DNA of 64,000 bases, from positions 2,584,001 to 2,648,000 of the forward strand of contig NZ_CP040753.1 of assembly GCF_006064855.1 (NCBI RefSeq), read 5' to 3'. This document shows, one piece after another, positions 9,229 to 18,654 of the stretch. This DNA is from Sulfitobacter sp. BSw21498. Its GTDB lineage: Bacteria; Pseudomonadota; Alphaproteobacteria; Rhodobacterales; Rhodobacteraceae. Each line of letters starts with the position of its first letter. Positions within the stretch are counted from its first letter, which is position 1. The position numbers and the translations under genes are program-made. The notes beneath the pieces were generated by a model. The model saw only the letters and a list, made by a program, of their open reading frames with translations. It searched no databases and was not told where the DNA came from.

Positions 9229-10224
9229 TCAGCTGTTGAGGTCCGACCAGCAGGGCAACAGATCGCCCGCTGCTGGCGTGGCAAAATAGGCTGCTCGCGC
9301 AATGGCCCGCGCCAGGCACAGCGACGCGGCATGGCCGATCAACGGCAGGATGCTCTCGGCGACCTCATGTGCCGCCGTGCTTAGGCCAAAGACAAGATCA
9401 CCGTCATAAGGCGTGTGGGCAGGCACCGTCGCACGCCCGATCCCGTCATGGGCGGCAACAGATATGCGTTGGCATTGTGCCTTTGTTAGAGTCGCATTTG
9501 TGGCAACAATCGCGATGGTGGTATTTTCACGCGGCGACATCGAAGCCATCTTGCGGCTCTCCATCGTCATCCCAAGCCCCGTTGCAGGGTCCGTGCCCCT
9601 ACCGCCAAATTCGCCATTCACCTCAAAGGGGGCGGCATAGAAATACTTGTCGCCGGGCGTGGTAACCGCGCCCACCGGATTGGCCGCGACCAGCGCGCCC
9701 ACTATCGTGCCATCGGGTAACTCTAGCGAAGCTGATCCAAGCCCGCCCTTGACCATCGCACTCAGCGCACCGGTGCCGGCACCAATGGTGCCAAGGTTGA
9801 AGTCCTCGGTCGCGGCGTCATAGGCCGCACGCCCCAAGGCGCGGTAGGGGTTATGTTCCCACGTCTTGTCGCCGCCGTTGAGCAGGTCAAACAGAATCGC
9901 CCCCGGCACCAGCGGGATCGTGGCGTCGCCCAGCCGGAACCCGCGCCCCGCAGCGCGCAGCGCGTCGACCACGCCCGAACAGGCATCCAGCCCGTAGGCA
10001 GAGCCCCCCGACAACACCAGCGCATCCACCGCCGCAACAGATTTATCAGGGGCGAGCAAATCCGTCTCGCGCGTGCCGGGGGCACCGCCCATCACATGCA
10101 CTGACGCGGTAAAAGGCGCATCCGCCAGAAGCACCGTCGTGCCTGATTTCAGCGTGTCATCCTGCGCGTTGCCCACACGCAGGCCGGGCACATCGGTGAT
10201 GAGATTTCTCGGTCCGGGTTTCAT
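9229..10224 (-). CDS. P1 family peptidase (DmpA/NylC-type Ntn hydrolase)
   Basis: A 331-residue member of the S58/P1 family, self-cleaving amidases such as DmpA aminopeptidase and NylC. It begins NLITDVPGLRVGNAQDD and contains LSGGSAYGLDACSGVVDALR, ILFDLLNGGDKTW and the ENTTIAIVATNATL block. Here Asn234-Thr235 fits the autocleavage site with Thr as nucleophile. There is no signal peptide. The gene follows the peptide ABC transporter genes on the same strand (69 bases from the ATPase gene), so it may process imported peptides, beta-amino peptides or cyclic amides. Substrate is unknown. Start ATG and length agree with the family. Confidence 0.9.
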   Translation of the reverse strand: MKPGPRNLITDVPGLRVGNAQDDTLKSGTTVLLADAPFTASVHVMGGAPGTRETDLLAPDKSVAAVDALVLSGGSAYGLDACSGVVDALRAAGRGFRLGDATIPLVPGAILFDLLNGGDKTWEHNPYRALGRAAYDAATEDFNLGTIGAGTGALSAMVKGGLGSASLELPDGTIVGALVAANPVGAVTTPGDKYFYAAPFEVNGEFGGRGTDPATGLGMTMESRKMASMSPRENTTIAIVATNATLTKAQCQRISVAAHDGIGRATVPAHTPYDGDLVFGLSTAAHEVAESILPLIGHAASLCLARAIARAAYFATPAAGDLLPCWSDLNS

Positions 10225-10292
10225 AACGCTGTGCCTTTGGTTGGTGCGGGACGCGCCGCGGGGAGTTTATTTGGCAAAATGAAGCTGGGGCA

Positions 10293-11879
10293 TCACAGGT
10301 CCGGCAAACGTGGCGCGGCGGCGAGGAGTTTTTGAGTGTAGGGGTGCTGAGGGTGGTCGAAAACATCGGCGGTGGCACCTTGTTCGACGATCTGGCCGGA
10401 TTTCATCACCAGCACGCGATCCGTGATCGTGCGCACCACAGACAGGTCATGGGAAATGAACAGGTAAGTCAGGTCATAGGCGCTGCACAGCTCTGCCAGC
10501 AGATCAAGAATTTGCGCCCGCACAGAAACGTCCAGAGCGCTGACCGCTTCGTCAAAGAGGATCAGGTCAGGGCGGATAATCAACGCACGGGCAATGGCGA
10601 TCCGCTGGCGCTGGCCGCCCGAGAATTCATGGATATATTTGGTCGCATCATCGGGGGACAGGCCCACGGCGGTCAATGCATCGGCGATGGCGTCGGTTCG
10701 GGCGCTGCCGCTTGGGGGGGCTGGCAGCAGGTGGAAAGGTTCGGTGATCAGCCGGTCGACACGGTGGCGCGGGTTGAAGCTACCGAACGGGTCTTGAAAC
10801 ACCACCTGCATCTTGCGGCGCACATCAAGGTTGGGTTTGGTGCCGCTATAGACCGCAGTGCCGTCGAGTGTGATGCTGCCCGATTGCACGGGCTCTAGAC
10901 CCAAAAGCGCCCTTGTCAGGGTCGATTTACCGCATCCGCTTTCGCCCACGAGGCCCAGACGTTCGCCCCGTTGCAGCGTAAATGAAACATCATCCACCGC
11001 GCGGAAACGCCCCGGTTTGCCGAACAGCGTCTTGCGTGGCAGCGCGTAGTCGCGGCAGACGTTTTGCACGCTCAGCAGGGGGTGCGGCGCCGGGGCTGGC
11101 GGCAGCGTCACGCTGTGGTTCGAGGCGGTAAAAAGCATCCGCGTATAGGGGTGGCGCATGGTTTGCAGCAAGGTCTGCGTGGCACCCTGTTCGACGATCT
11201 CGCCTTTACGCATCACGACGATCCGATCCGCCATATCAGCTACCACAGCCAGATCATGGGTGATCATCAACAGCCCCATACCGTCGTCCCGCGCCAGTGA
11301 TTTCAGTAGATCAAGGATCTGCGCCTGCGTCGTTACATCCAGCGCGGTGGTTGGTTCATCTGCAATCAGCAGACGGGGGCGCAGCGCGATGGCCATGGCG
11401 ATGACCACCCGTTGTCTTTGCCCGCCGGATAGCTCGTGGGGGTAGCGGGCCAGCGGAAAGCGATCGTTGGGCAGGCCGACCCTTTCCAGCGTTTCGGCCG
11501 CCCGCTTGGCTGCGGCTTGGCGAGACACGGTTTTGTCATGGATGCGAATGGTTTCGGCGACCTGATGTCCGATGGTCTGCACGGGGTTTAGCGCGGTCAT
11601 CGGTTCCTGAAACACCATGCCGATGTCATTGCCGCGGATTGCGCACAGCTCGGGCTCAGGCAGGGTCAGCAGGTCTTGGTCGCCCAGCATGATATGGCCG
11701 CGCGCAAGGGTGCCTTTGGGCAGCAACTGCATGGCGGCAAGGGCGGTCATGGATTTGCCGGAGCCGCTTTCGCCGGTCACGGCCACGATCTCTCCAGCAT
11801 CGACGGACAGGGTGACATCATGCAGGATGTCGAACCGGTGGATCGCCAGCGACAGGTTGGTGATACTCAGCAAGGTCAT
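10293..11879 (-). CDS. Peptide ABC transporter, fused double ATPase (DppD-DppF/YejF type)
   Basis: A 528-residue cytoplasmic ATPase with two complete nucleotide-binding domains. The first has Walker [12 protein letters not shown], signature [14 protein letters not shown], Walker [13 protein letters not shown] and switch His in LMITHDLAV. The second has [37 protein letters not shown] and FISHDLSVV. This architecture is that of dipeptide/oligopeptide (PepT family) importers. Its start overlaps the stop of the DppC-type permease by four bases. It energises the permeases at 11876-13635. The likely binding protein is at 25248-26726, across the exopolysaccharide block. Confidence 0.95.
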   Translation of the reverse strand: MTLLSITNLSLAIHRFDILHDVTLSVDAGEIVAVTGESGSGKSMTALAAMQLLPKGTLARGHIMLGDQDLLTLPEPELCAIRGNDIGMVFQEPMTALNPVQTIGHQVAETIRIHDKTVSRQAAAKRAAETLERVGLPNDRFPLARYPHELSGGQRQRVVIAMAIALRPRLLIADEPTTALDVTTQAQILDLLKSLARDDGMGLLMITHDLAVVADMADRIVVMRKGEIVEQGATQTLLQTMRHPYTRMLFTASNHSVTLPPAPAPHPLLSVQNVCRDYALPRKTLFGKPGRFRAVDDVSFTLQRGERLGLVGESGCGKSTLTRALLGLEPVQSGSITLDGTAVYSGTKPNLDVRRKMQVVFQDPFGSFNPRHRVDRLITEPFHLLPAPPSGSARTDAIADALTAVGLSPDDATKYIHEFSGGQRQRIAIARALIIRPDLILFDEAVSALDVSVRAQILDLLAELCSAYDLTYLFISHDLSVVRTITDRVLVMKSGQIVEQGATADVFDHPQHPYTQKLLAAAPRLPDL

Positions 11880-12691
11880 TTACGGGTCACCCGCAGCCGT
11901 GGGTCCAGTGCATCGCGCAGCCCGTCGCCCATCAGGTTCAGCCCCAGCACCGTCAGGATAATCGCAAAGCCGGGCACCAGCGCCATATGCGGCGCGATGC
12001 TGACCATGGTTTGCGCGTCGGCCAGCATGCGGCCCCAGGAAGGTGTCGGCGGTTGCGCACCAAGCCCGACATAGGACAGCCCTGCCTCGGCCAGAATACC
12101 AAGGCTGAACTGGATCGTGCCCTGCACGATCAGCAGATTTGTGACATTGGGCAGGATATGTTCGACCGAGATCCGCGCCGCGGATTTGCCAGCGACCCGC
12201 GCGGCGAGAATGAACTCACGCTCCCACAGACTGAGCGCGGCACCGCGGGTGATGCGGGCAAAGACGGGGATGTTGAAAATACCGATGGCGATGATGGCAT
12301 TGATCGCGCTGGCCCCGAAGATCGCCGTGATCAGGATTGCGATCACCAACGAGGGGAAGGCAAAGACCAGATCATTCCCGCGCATGATGATTTCATCCAC
12401 CAGTGACCCGCGTTTGGCCGCCGCCCAAAGGCCAAGCGGCACGCCAAGCCCCATTCCGATCCCCACAGCCACCAGCGCCACCGCGATAGAGGTGCGCGCC
12501 CCGACCATAATCATGCTTAGGATATCGCGGCCAAAGTGATCGGTCCCCAGAAGGTGCGCCCCGCCCACCCCTTGCAGTTTGTTCGGGATATCCATCCCCG
12601 TGTGCGAAAACGGCGTCCAGACAAAGGACACAACTGCCGACAACAGAAAGACGGATGTAAGCAGCGCGCCAAGGATCAGGTTCCGATTCAT
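11876..12691 (-). CDS. Peptide ABC transporter permease, DppC type
   Basis: A 271-residue inner-membrane subunit. It has an N-terminal membrane helix (ILGALLTSVFLLSAVVSFVW), the family signature HLLGTDHFGRDILSMIMVGARTS (read in parts) and four to five further helices. The coupling EAA-type loop is GAALSLWEREFILAARVAGKS, which contacts the ATPase. The C-terminus LMGDGLRDALDPRLR is typical. It overlaps both neighbours by four bases, in the order permease B, permease C, ATPase on the leftward strand. Confidence 0.95.
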   Translation of the reverse strand: MNRNLILGALLTSVFLLSAVVSFVWTPFSHTGMDIPNKLQGVGGAHLLGTDHFGRDILSMIMVGARTSIAVALVAVGIGMGLGVPLGLWAAAKRGSLVDEIIMRGNDLVFAFPSLVIAILITAIFGASAINAIIAIGIFNIPVFARITRGAALSLWEREFILAARVAGKSAARISVEHILPNVTNLLIVQGTIQFSLGILAEAGLSYVGLGAQPPTPSWGRMLADAQTMVSIAPHMALVPGFAIILTVLGLNLMGDGLRDALDPRLRVTRK

Positions 12692-13635
12692 GCGCGCGCC
12701 CTAAGACGAGGATCAACGGCGGCATAGGCCAGGTCCACTAGGAAGTTCACCAGAATGACCGAAAACACGAGCAGCATGACCACAGATTCAACCACGATCA
12801 GATCCCGCGCCGAGATAGATTGAAACACCAGCCGTCCGAGCCCCGGCAGATAGAACACTTGTTCAATGATGATCGACCCCGCCAGCAAAAACGAGAATTG
12901 CAGGCCGATGATCGTCAGCACCGGGATCAGCGCATTGCGCAACCCGTGACGCCACAGCGCCTGCCGTTCGCTCAGCCCCTTGGCGCGGGCGGTGCGCATG
13001 TAATCTTCGCCCAAGACATCAAGCAGTGCAGACCGCATGACCCGCGCTAGAATTGCAGCTTGGGGGAGGGCGAGTGCGATGGCGGGCAGGGTCAGCCCAT
13101 GCAGCCCCGTCAGCACGCCCTGATCCCAGCCAATAAAGCCACCGGCGGAAAACCAGCGCAGATTGATCGCAAAGATCAGCACGAGGATCATCGCGAACCA
13201 GAAATTCGGCACCGCGACACCCAGCTGCGTGGCTCCCATGACACCGACATCGCCTGCTTTGCCGCGCCGCGCCGCCGCATAGATACCCGCTGGAAACGCG
13301 ATCAGCGTCGACAGCCCAAGTGCATAGAGCGCCAGCGGCAGGGATACCCAAAGTCGCGCGGCAATCATGTCGGAGACCGGGGTGCGGTAGGTGTAGGAGG
13401 TGCCGAAATCTCCCTGCAGCAGCCCACCGACCCACGCAAGATAGCGTGCCGGTTTCGATACATCGAGCCCAAGCTCACTGCGCAGCGCGGCAAGGGTTTC
13501 AGGCTGTGCGTTCATCCCCAGCATAAAGGAGGCCGGATCACCGGGGGCAATTTCGATAACGGTAAAGATCACCAGCGATGCAACAGCCAGGCTGATACAA
13601 AGCGAGAGCAAACGTTTGAGCAGATACCGGATCAT
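12688..13635 (-). CDS. Peptide ABC transporter permease, DppB type
   Basis: A 315-residue inner-membrane permease. It starts MIRYLLKRLLSLCISLAVASL and has the periplasmic PGDPASFMLG segment, six membrane helices, the coupling loop DVLGEDYMRTARAKGLSERQALWRH (read in parts) and the C-terminal LVDLAYAAVDPRLR. I start it at the ATG at 13633-13635; the longer frame adds nine unlikely residues. In most Roseobacter peptide operons a binding-protein gene stands immediately upstream. Here the next gene upstream is the divergent HdeA-like gene, so this operon must have its own promoter in 13636-13807 or be poorly expressed. Confidence 0.95.
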   Translation of the reverse strand: MIRYLLKRLLSLCISLAVASLVIFTVIEIAPGDPASFMLGMNAQPETLAALRSELGLDVSKPARYLAWVGGLLQGDFGTSYTYRTPVSDMIAARLWVSLPLALYALGLSTLIAFPAGIYAAARRGKAGDVGVMGATQLGVAVPNFWFAMILVLIFAINLRWFSAGGFIGWDQGVLTGLHGLTLPAIALALPQAAILARVMRSALLDVLGEDYMRTARAKGLSERQALWRHGLRNALIPVLTIIGLQFSFLLAGSIIIEQVFYLPGLGRLVFQSISARDLIVVESVVMLLVFSVILVNFLVDLAYAAVDPRLRARA

Positions 13636-13747
13636 GAGGCCGAAGGTAGGCGTGCAAATCAACAGCGTCCAGCGCAGAAAAACCTTTTTAAGGCGAACGG
13701 GTTACCGCGCGCTCTCTTTTTGGTGAAGCGATTGGATCTCCAACTAC

Positions 13748-13773
13748 GGAACCAATTCGCGCTTCACGGGGTT
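13748..13773 (+). promoter_or_regulatory. Candidate EcfG (general stress sigma) promoter of the HdeA-like gene
   Basis: GGAAC at 13748-13752 and GGTT at 13770-13773, 17 bases apart, upstream of the gene at 13808. The -35 is perfect; the -10 differs from CGTT by one base. Confidence 0.4.
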
Positions 13774-13807
13774 AGTCAACCAGAAACGAGAAATTAGGAG
13801 CTTATCA

Positions 13808-14251
13808 ATGACCAATACATTTAAAACACTCGCCATCGCTGCCCTTATGGGTACAGTATCCGCCCCGGCCTTCGCAGCAGCACACGCCAGCCCTCTGATG
13901 ACCTGCGCTGAATTCAATGAACTGTCGAAAGACGATCAAATGATGGTGGCATCGGCCGCGATCGCAGAGATCGACGATGGTGACAACGGCGGCTCGATCG
14001 GTGGTAGCGAGCGTGACGAAGACACAACAACAACCGTAACGGCTGCCGAAGCAACAGATGACGAAGCTGAGAAAGACTCAATCGTTGATGAAAACTCGGC
14101 TAACGCAGCAACCGGTGGCAACACCGCCGAATCCAACATGACGGCTGAGCCAATGGACGAAGCCGCGATGGAAAGCTTCTTGGTTGTATGTAACCAGAAC
14201 CTTGACGCAACAGTCGGCGAAGCCGCTGCTGGTCTGCCAGGCGACAAATAA
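13808..14251 (+). CDS. Exported HdeA-like small protein with acidic insert
   Basis: A 147-residue protein with a clear signal peptide (cut near AFAAAHA, residue 24-26). After it comes LMTCAEFNELSKDDQMMVA with Cys33, and near the end FLVVCNQNLDATVGEAA with Cys128. A Cys in T-C-x-E-F and a second distal Cys is the layout of HdeA/HdeB periplasmic acid chaperones and their alphaproteobacterial relatives. About 65 residues between the halves (57-120) are Asp, Glu, Thr, Asn and Gly-rich, which is unlike compact HdeA. AGGAG precedes the start. Assignment to the family is a motif-level inference. The EcfG-like promoter supports a stress role. Confidence 0.55.
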   Translation: MTNTFKTLAIAALMGTVSAPAFAAAHASPLMTCAEFNELSKDDQMMVASAAIAEIDDGDNGGSIGGSERDEDTTTTVTAAEATDDEAEKDSIVDENSANAATGGNTAESNMTAEPMDEAAMESFLVVCNQNLDATVGEAAAGLPGDK

Positions 14252-14276
14252 AACATAGCCCCTTAGGGTATTTTCC

Positions 14277-14306
14277 AAGGCGGGTGCAGTGATGCGCCCG
14301 CCTTTT
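14277..14306 (+). terminator. Terminator after the HdeA-like gene
   Basis: AAGGCGGGTGC pairs with GCGCCCGCCTT around a six-base loop (one mismatch), followed by TTTT. Confidence 0.75.
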
Positions 14307-14517
14307 GCGTGTCTGGCATACGTATATCAGGCCTTAGGCCGAGCTGCGGGTTTGCTCACGCGTGGTATCGATGCCGACCGTGTCGGGGTTCTGGCGAGCA
14401 AGTGAACCGAGGGAGGTCTTGGATAGATATGGAGCAATGCGTCCATGAGGCGTGGATTAAACCGAAATAGGCAACAATGATACCGAACCGCGCCGCGAGC
14501 GTACGTGCCGAGCCTAA

Positions 14518-14539
14518 CGCCTAAAATTCGCCTAAAATG
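14518..14539 (+). repeat. Direct repeat CGCCTAAAAT, period 11 bp
   Basis: CGCCTAAAAT occurs at 14518-14527 and 14529-14538, eleven bases apart, with a partial third GCCTAA at 14512. The helical-turn spacing suggests a regulator site rather than chance, but no regulator is identified. Confidence 0.5.
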
Positions 14540-14648
14540 CGCGGTGCTTGGCGATATGACCGGATTGGACAAAGAATAGGGCAACATCCTGCCGGGCAAG
14601 GCTGGTCTGCCTTGCTGACATGGTCCCGGCGAGAAATCGAATAACTAT

Positions 14649-14677
14649 TTGAAAATATTATATTTTGCATATAAATT
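14649..14677 (+). promoter_or_regulatory. Possible promoter of the exopolysaccharide/secretion cluster
   Basis: TTGAAA (14649-14654), 17-base spacer, TAAATT (14672-14677) in a conspicuously AT-rich patch. It would give a leader of about 190 bases before the first gene. Confidence 0.4.
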
Positions 14678-14873
14678 CTACACGAAAACGGGCGAACTTC
14701 ATGGCTATGCTAAGCCAAATCGCTGCTACTCCTTCCTTTTGCCCGAACCTCTGACCGCACATCTGCCGTCACATTCCCGCCGCAAGTACGCCGCCGTCGG
14801 GCCCTAAGTCGCAGCCCATGATGTAGGACAGCCTCGACATCCACGTTGGGCCTGTCACCACAAGGAGCCTACC

Positions 14874-16187
14874 ATGCAACATCCTGAAACTAACTCTCCC
14901 AAGACGGGCCTTTGGCACCTAACCGCCGGCGTGACTGCGGCAATCTTCTGCTTGGTGGGGGTGCTCGGAGGGTGGGCCGCGACGACGCAGATTGCGGGGG
15001 CAGTGATTGCGACGGGTCAGATTGATGTGGCAGGCAAACCCAAGGTGATCCAGACGGTCGATGGCGGCGTGCTGGCAGAACTGGCGGTTCAGAGCGGCGA
15101 TATCGTAAAGGCGGGTCAGGTGCTCGTGCGGTTTGACGCGGCTGCCTTGCAAATCGATCTGCGCATGGCCCGCGCCCGCCTCGCCGATGCGATCGGGCTG
15201 CGTGCCCGGCTCGAAGCAGAGCGTGATGGCAGCGCTGTGCCGGGGTTCGACACGATAGAGTTGCCCGGTAACATTCGCCCGCTAGATATGGCCCAATCGC
15301 GCGCAGGGCAGGGCGCGATATTTAAAGCGCGCGCCCAGATGCGTGCTGGTATGCTTGATCGTATCGCCAACAATCTTGACGCTGTCGACATGCAGGTCAC
15401 TGGCATCAACGGGCAGATTCTTGCTTCAGAACAGCAGCTTGCGATCCTTACCGATGAGTTGGCCAGCCTGTCGGTCTTGGTTGCAAAAGGGTTGGCACCG
15501 CAGGTGCGGCTGTCACAGTTGCAGTCCTCTCAGGCGGGATTGCGCGGTGATCTGGCCGCCCGTCGGGCAGAGCTCGCCCAATTGATCCATCAGCGCGGGA
15601 CGCTCAAACTTGAAAGCCTGCAAGCGGACCGTCGCTTTCAGGAAGAGGTTGCGCTTGAACTGCGCGAAGTGAACGCCGCAGTACAACAGCTTGTCCTGGC
15701 CACCATCACCCGCCAGGCACAAATGGACCGTATCGTCATTCGCGCGCCTGCAGATGGGATGGTACATGAGCTTCGCGCGACAACGGTCGGGGGGGTCGTG
15801 GCAGCAGGCGCAACCTTGATGGATATTGTGCCGCAACGCGAGATGTTCGAATTCGAGGTGCGTGTCGATCCGCGCTCTATCAATCTGGTGCGCTATGACC
15901 AGTCCGCCACCATTGTGCTTTCTGCGTTTGATCCGCACACGACGCCGCGCTTGACCGGTACCGTGCGGGGTATCTCTCCGAAGGTGGTGATTGATCCGAA
16001 CACCGGCGAAAGTTTCTACCGGGTCAGCCTCGAAATCCCTAGCACCGAGCTTAGCCGGCTGCCCGCCTCTGCCCGTCTGGTACCCGGCATGCCGATCGAA
16101 GCATTCTTGAAAACAGGTGACCGAACCGTGCTCAGCTATCTGGCCGAACCTATCAGCAGCCAGCTCCGGCGTGGGTTTCGCGGCTGA
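14874..16187 (+). CDS. HlyD family type I secretion adaptor (PrsE-like)
   Basis: A 437-residue membrane-fusion protein. One N-terminal membrane helix (about residues 17-38) is followed by a biotinyl-lipoyl-like half motif VIQTVDGGVLAELAVQSGDIVKAGQVLVRFD (read in parts). A long coiled-coil hairpin spans residues 95-275, then comes the second lipoyl half DRIVIRAPADGMVHEL and the beta-barrel. This is the periplasmic adaptor of type I secretion systems that bridges an ABC exporter and TolC. AAGGAG precedes the start. It opens the exopolysaccharide block, whose last gene (23310-25172) is the matching ABC exporter. In rhizobia such PrsD/PrsE pairs export glycanases that trim exopolysaccharide. Confidence 0.93.
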   Translation: MQHPETNSPKTGLWHLTAGVTAAIFCLVGVLGGWAATTQIAGAVIATGQIDVAGKPKVIQTVDGGVLAELAVQSGDIVKAGQVLVRFDAAALQIDLRMARARLADAIGLRARLEAERDGSAVPGFDTIELPGNIRPLDMAQSRAGQGAIFKARAQMRAGMLDRIANNLDAVDMQVTGINGQILASEQQLAILTDELASLSVLVAKGLAPQVRLSQLQSSQAGLRGDLAARRAELAQLIHQRGTLKLESLQADRRFQEEVALELREVNAAVQQLVLATITRQAQMDRIVIRAPADGMVHELRATTVGGVVAAGATLMDIVPQREMFEFEVRVDPRSINLVRYDQSATIVLSAFDPHTTPRLTGTVRGISPKVVIDPNTGESFYRVSLEIPSTELSRLPASARLVPGMPIEAFLKTGDRTVLSYLAEPISSQLRRGFRG

Positions 16188-16238
16188 TCCCCCACCAGCC
16201 TTAGCGAAATCTTTACTTTCTTCCGTTCTTAAAGGGGG

Positions 16239-17159
16239 ATGAACACCGCGCCCGCCTTGCCCAGCATCACTGTTGTGATTCCACATCTAAACCAACCCGA
16301 TGCCCTTGCACGCTGCCTCGCTGCGCTTGCGGGGGGCACGATTGAACCGGCCGAGGTGATCGTCGTCGACAATGGCTCTGTCCGATCGCCGAAAGAGATT
16401 GTTAACGATTACCCATGGGTATCCCTGATCAAGCAGACGATCCCCGGCCCCGGCCCTGCCCGTAATCTTGGCGCGGCACGGGCGCAGGGTGCGGTTCTTG
16501 CCTTTTTGGACGCAGATTGCCAGCCCGACCCCCACTGGCTAGAGCGCGCCGCGCAACGCCTGCAGCGGGACCCCGATACGATCCTCGGCGGGGATGTTCG
16601 CATCGCGTGTGGGGCGGGCTACAAGATGGACGCCACGACAGCCTACCAAGTAATCTTTGCCTACCGAATGGACCACTACATCGCGCGTCAGGGGTTTACG
16701 GGGACAGGGAATCTGATCGTGCATCGCAAGGTGTTTCACGCAGTCGGGCCGTTCAAGGGGCTGCGCTTTGCCGAGGATCGCGACTGGGGGCAGCGTGCCA
16801 CAGCCGCGGGGCATCGCATGGCTTTTGCGCCCGAGTTGATTGTCCATCATCCGCCCCACACGGCTTCAGGGTTGCAAGCGAAATGGGACCGACAGCTTGC
16901 CCATGATTGGGTGCGATGCAGCCGGCACAGGGACAAGATCTGGTGGGCGGCTAAGTCTCTGCTGCTCATCGCCTCGCCTCTTGGTGCCGTGCCGCAGATT
17001 TTTACCAGCGCCCGGATCAACGGTAGGCGTAATCGGGTGATGGCGTTCATCGGTCTAGCCTCTGTTCGACTATATCGCGCCAAGCGCATGTTGCATCTGC
17101 TGTATGGAAACGACCCGAACCGGCTGTTGCAACGGTGGAACCGTTTTGACCTGCCGTGA
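16239..17159 (+). CDS. Family 2 glycosyltransferase
   Basis: A 306-residue cytoplasmic or membrane-associated GT-A enzyme that would add a sugar from a nucleotide donor to a lipid-linked acceptor. It shows SITVVIPHLNQPDALARCL, VIVVDNGS, GPGPARNLGAARAQG and the metal-binding FLDADCQPD. LRFAEDRDWGQRA follows as the acceptor-side ED-W block. AAGGGGGATG gives a good site, 51 bases after the adaptor gene. It is the only glycosyltransferase in the cluster, so other sugars must be added by enzymes elsewhere. Sugar specificity cannot be read from sequence. Confidence 0.92.
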   Translation: MNTAPALPSITVVIPHLNQPDALARCLAALAGGTIEPAEVIVVDNGSVRSPKEIVNDYPWVSLIKQTIPGPGPARNLGAARAQGAVLAFLDADCQPDPHWLERAAQRLQRDPDTILGGDVRIACGAGYKMDATTAYQVIFAYRMDHYIARQGFTGTGNLIVHRKVFHAVGPFKGLRFAEDRDWGQRATAAGHRMAFAPELIVHHPPHTASGLQAKWDRQLAHDWVRCSRHRDKIWWAAKSLLLIASPLGAVPQIFTSARINGRRNRVMAFIGLASVRLYRAKRMLHLLYGNDPNRLLQRWNRFDLP

Positions 17160-17187
17160 CGTTCCCCCAAGTCCGACGCGAGGGGCA

Positions 17188-18645
17188 ATGATCCGCGCCT
17201 TCAGCTTTCTTCTGTCGGGTAACGCCTGCGCTGCCGGAATTTTACTACTGCGAACGGTGCTTATCTCGCACCTCATCAACCTAGAGAATTTCGGCATCGG
17301 CGCGAGCCTTGTTCTCTCACTGACATTGATAGAGATGCTGACCGCGCTCGGATTCCAGCAACAAATTGTAAACTCGCCACATGGGGATGACCCAAACTAT
17401 CACAGCGCTCTGCACGGTGTGGCGATGATGCGTGGTGTGTTCGGGGCGGTGGTGCTCTTGGTGCTCGCCTCTCCTATGGCCGATGCCTTCGGGCTTTCGC
17501 ATCTGGTCTGGGCGTTTCAACTGTTGGCAGTGGTGCCACTGATGCAGGGGGGGGTGCACCTTGATGTTTACCGCCAGACCCGCCAGCACAAACATCGCGC
17601 AGCAGTATGGATCGCTCTGGCCCCCCCGCTTGGGTCGCTGATTGCGGTTGTGCCGCTGGCGGTTCTTTTCGATGATTTCCGGATCATGCTCGGTGCGCTT
17701 TTGGTTCATATGGCGCTGGGCTCCCTCGTGTCCCATGCTGTCGCAAAGCGCCCCTACCGGCTGCGGCTCAACCTCGCGATCACGCTGCACAGTTTGCAGT
17801 TCGGGTGGCCCCTAATGGCCAGCGGCGCAGTGATGTTTCTGGTGTTCAACGGAGAACGTGCCATCGTCGGCCGGTTTTTGGGGCTAGAGCCATTGGCCCT
17901 TTTCTCCATGGCGGTATCCCTGACGCTGGTGCCGTCGCTGGTCCTGATGCGCAGCACGATGAGCTTTTTCCTGCCGCGCCTGACGGCTTGTGGCGGGCCC
18001 AATGCGTTTGCGGCGTGCGCGGTTAACACACTCCGCGGCCATATCGTACTTGCGGGCGTGATGGTGGCGTTGGTCAGCCTGCTTGGTGCGCCATTCGTGC
18101 AGTACGTATTGGACGACACATACCGCGCGGCCCTACCGCTGCTCACACTTCTGTCGGTGGCGCAGGCCCTACGGGTTGTCAAAGGCGGTTGCGCGATTGT
18201 GGCGCTGGGCAAGGGGTTTCGCAAAACCGAGCTGATGACCGATCTTTTGCGTATCGCGTTTCTGCCCCTTGCCGCATGGATCGTCATACAGGTCGCAAGC
18301 TTGGTCCGCGTGGTGCAAATCGCGGCGCTGGGCGAAGGCGCTGGGATGGTGATTGCGCTGCTATGGATGAATCGGGTGCAACATGTGCCGCTGCGCCCGC
18401 TCTGGGCACCATTGATCTGGTTGGCTGGGACGCTGATTTGGGCGGTTCTTACGCATGACGATCCTCCTGGCTACCGGATTGCGGGCTTCACAATGCTGAT
18501 CGCGTGGATGGCAATGGCGTTGATCGGGATACGCAAAATTTTACCTAGAAAAGGAATAGATGATGGGATGGAGCCTCCTGCGGTCCCGGGTTGTTTGGGC
18601 AATAATAACGGTCTGCATGTCAGGCTGTGGTCGAAAAATTCTTAA
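17188..18645 (+). CDS. Oligosaccharide flippase family (Wzx-like) membrane protein
   Basis: A 485-residue polytopic protein with about twelve to fourteen hydrophobic segments, beginning MIRAFSFLLSGNACAAGILLLRTVLI. The N-terminal arrangement and GERAIVGRFLGLEPLALFSMAVSL are typical of the polysaccharide transport (PST/MATE-like) family, which moves lipid-linked repeat units across the inner membrane. GAGGGGCAATG marks the ATG at 17188; the longer frame from 17104 would overlap the glycosyltransferase by 56 bases and adds a non-membrane stretch. The polymerase-like protein downstream (22035) fits a Wzx/Wzy-type pathway. Confidence 0.85.
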   Translation: MIRAFSFLLSGNACAAGILLLRTVLISHLINLENFGIGASLVLSLTLIEMLTALGFQQQIVNSPHGDDPNYHSALHGVAMMRGVFGAVVLLVLASPMADAFGLSHLVWAFQLLAVVPLMQGGVHLDVYRQTRQHKHRAAVWIALAPPLGSLIAVVPLAVLFDDFRIMLGALLVHMALGSLVSHAVAKRPYRLRLNLAITLHSLQFGWPLMASGAVMFLVFNGERAIVGRFLGLEPLALFSMAVSLTLVPSLVLMRSTMSFFLPRLTACGGPNAFAACAVNTLRGHIVLAGVMVALVSLLGAPFVQYVLDDTYRAALPLLTLLSVAQALRVVKGGCAIVALGKGFRKTELMTDLLRIAFLPLAAWIVIQVASLVRVVQIAALGEGAGMVIALLWMNRVQHVPLRPLWAPLIWLAGTLIWAVLTHDDPPGYRIAGFTMLIAWMAMALIGIRKILPRKGIDDGMEPPAVPGCLGNNNGLHVRLWSKNS

Positions 18646-18654
18646 CCCATTCTC

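Larger units (their letters stand above)
14307..14873 (+). other. Intergenic region upstream of the exopolysaccharide cluster
   Basis: About 570 bases with no convincing gene. The 90-codon leftward frame at 14327-14599 lacks a ribosome-binding site and family features. The stretch holds an 11-bp-period direct repeat (14518-14539) and an AT-rich promoter-like segment (14640-14690). The last 200 bases before the HlyD gene are an untranslated leader ending in AAGGAG. Confidence 0.6.

Noticed and set aside
14327..14599. 90-codon leftward frame upstream of the exopolysaccharide cluster
   Set aside because: No ribosome-binding site, no domain, and it spans the direct-repeat regulatory region.
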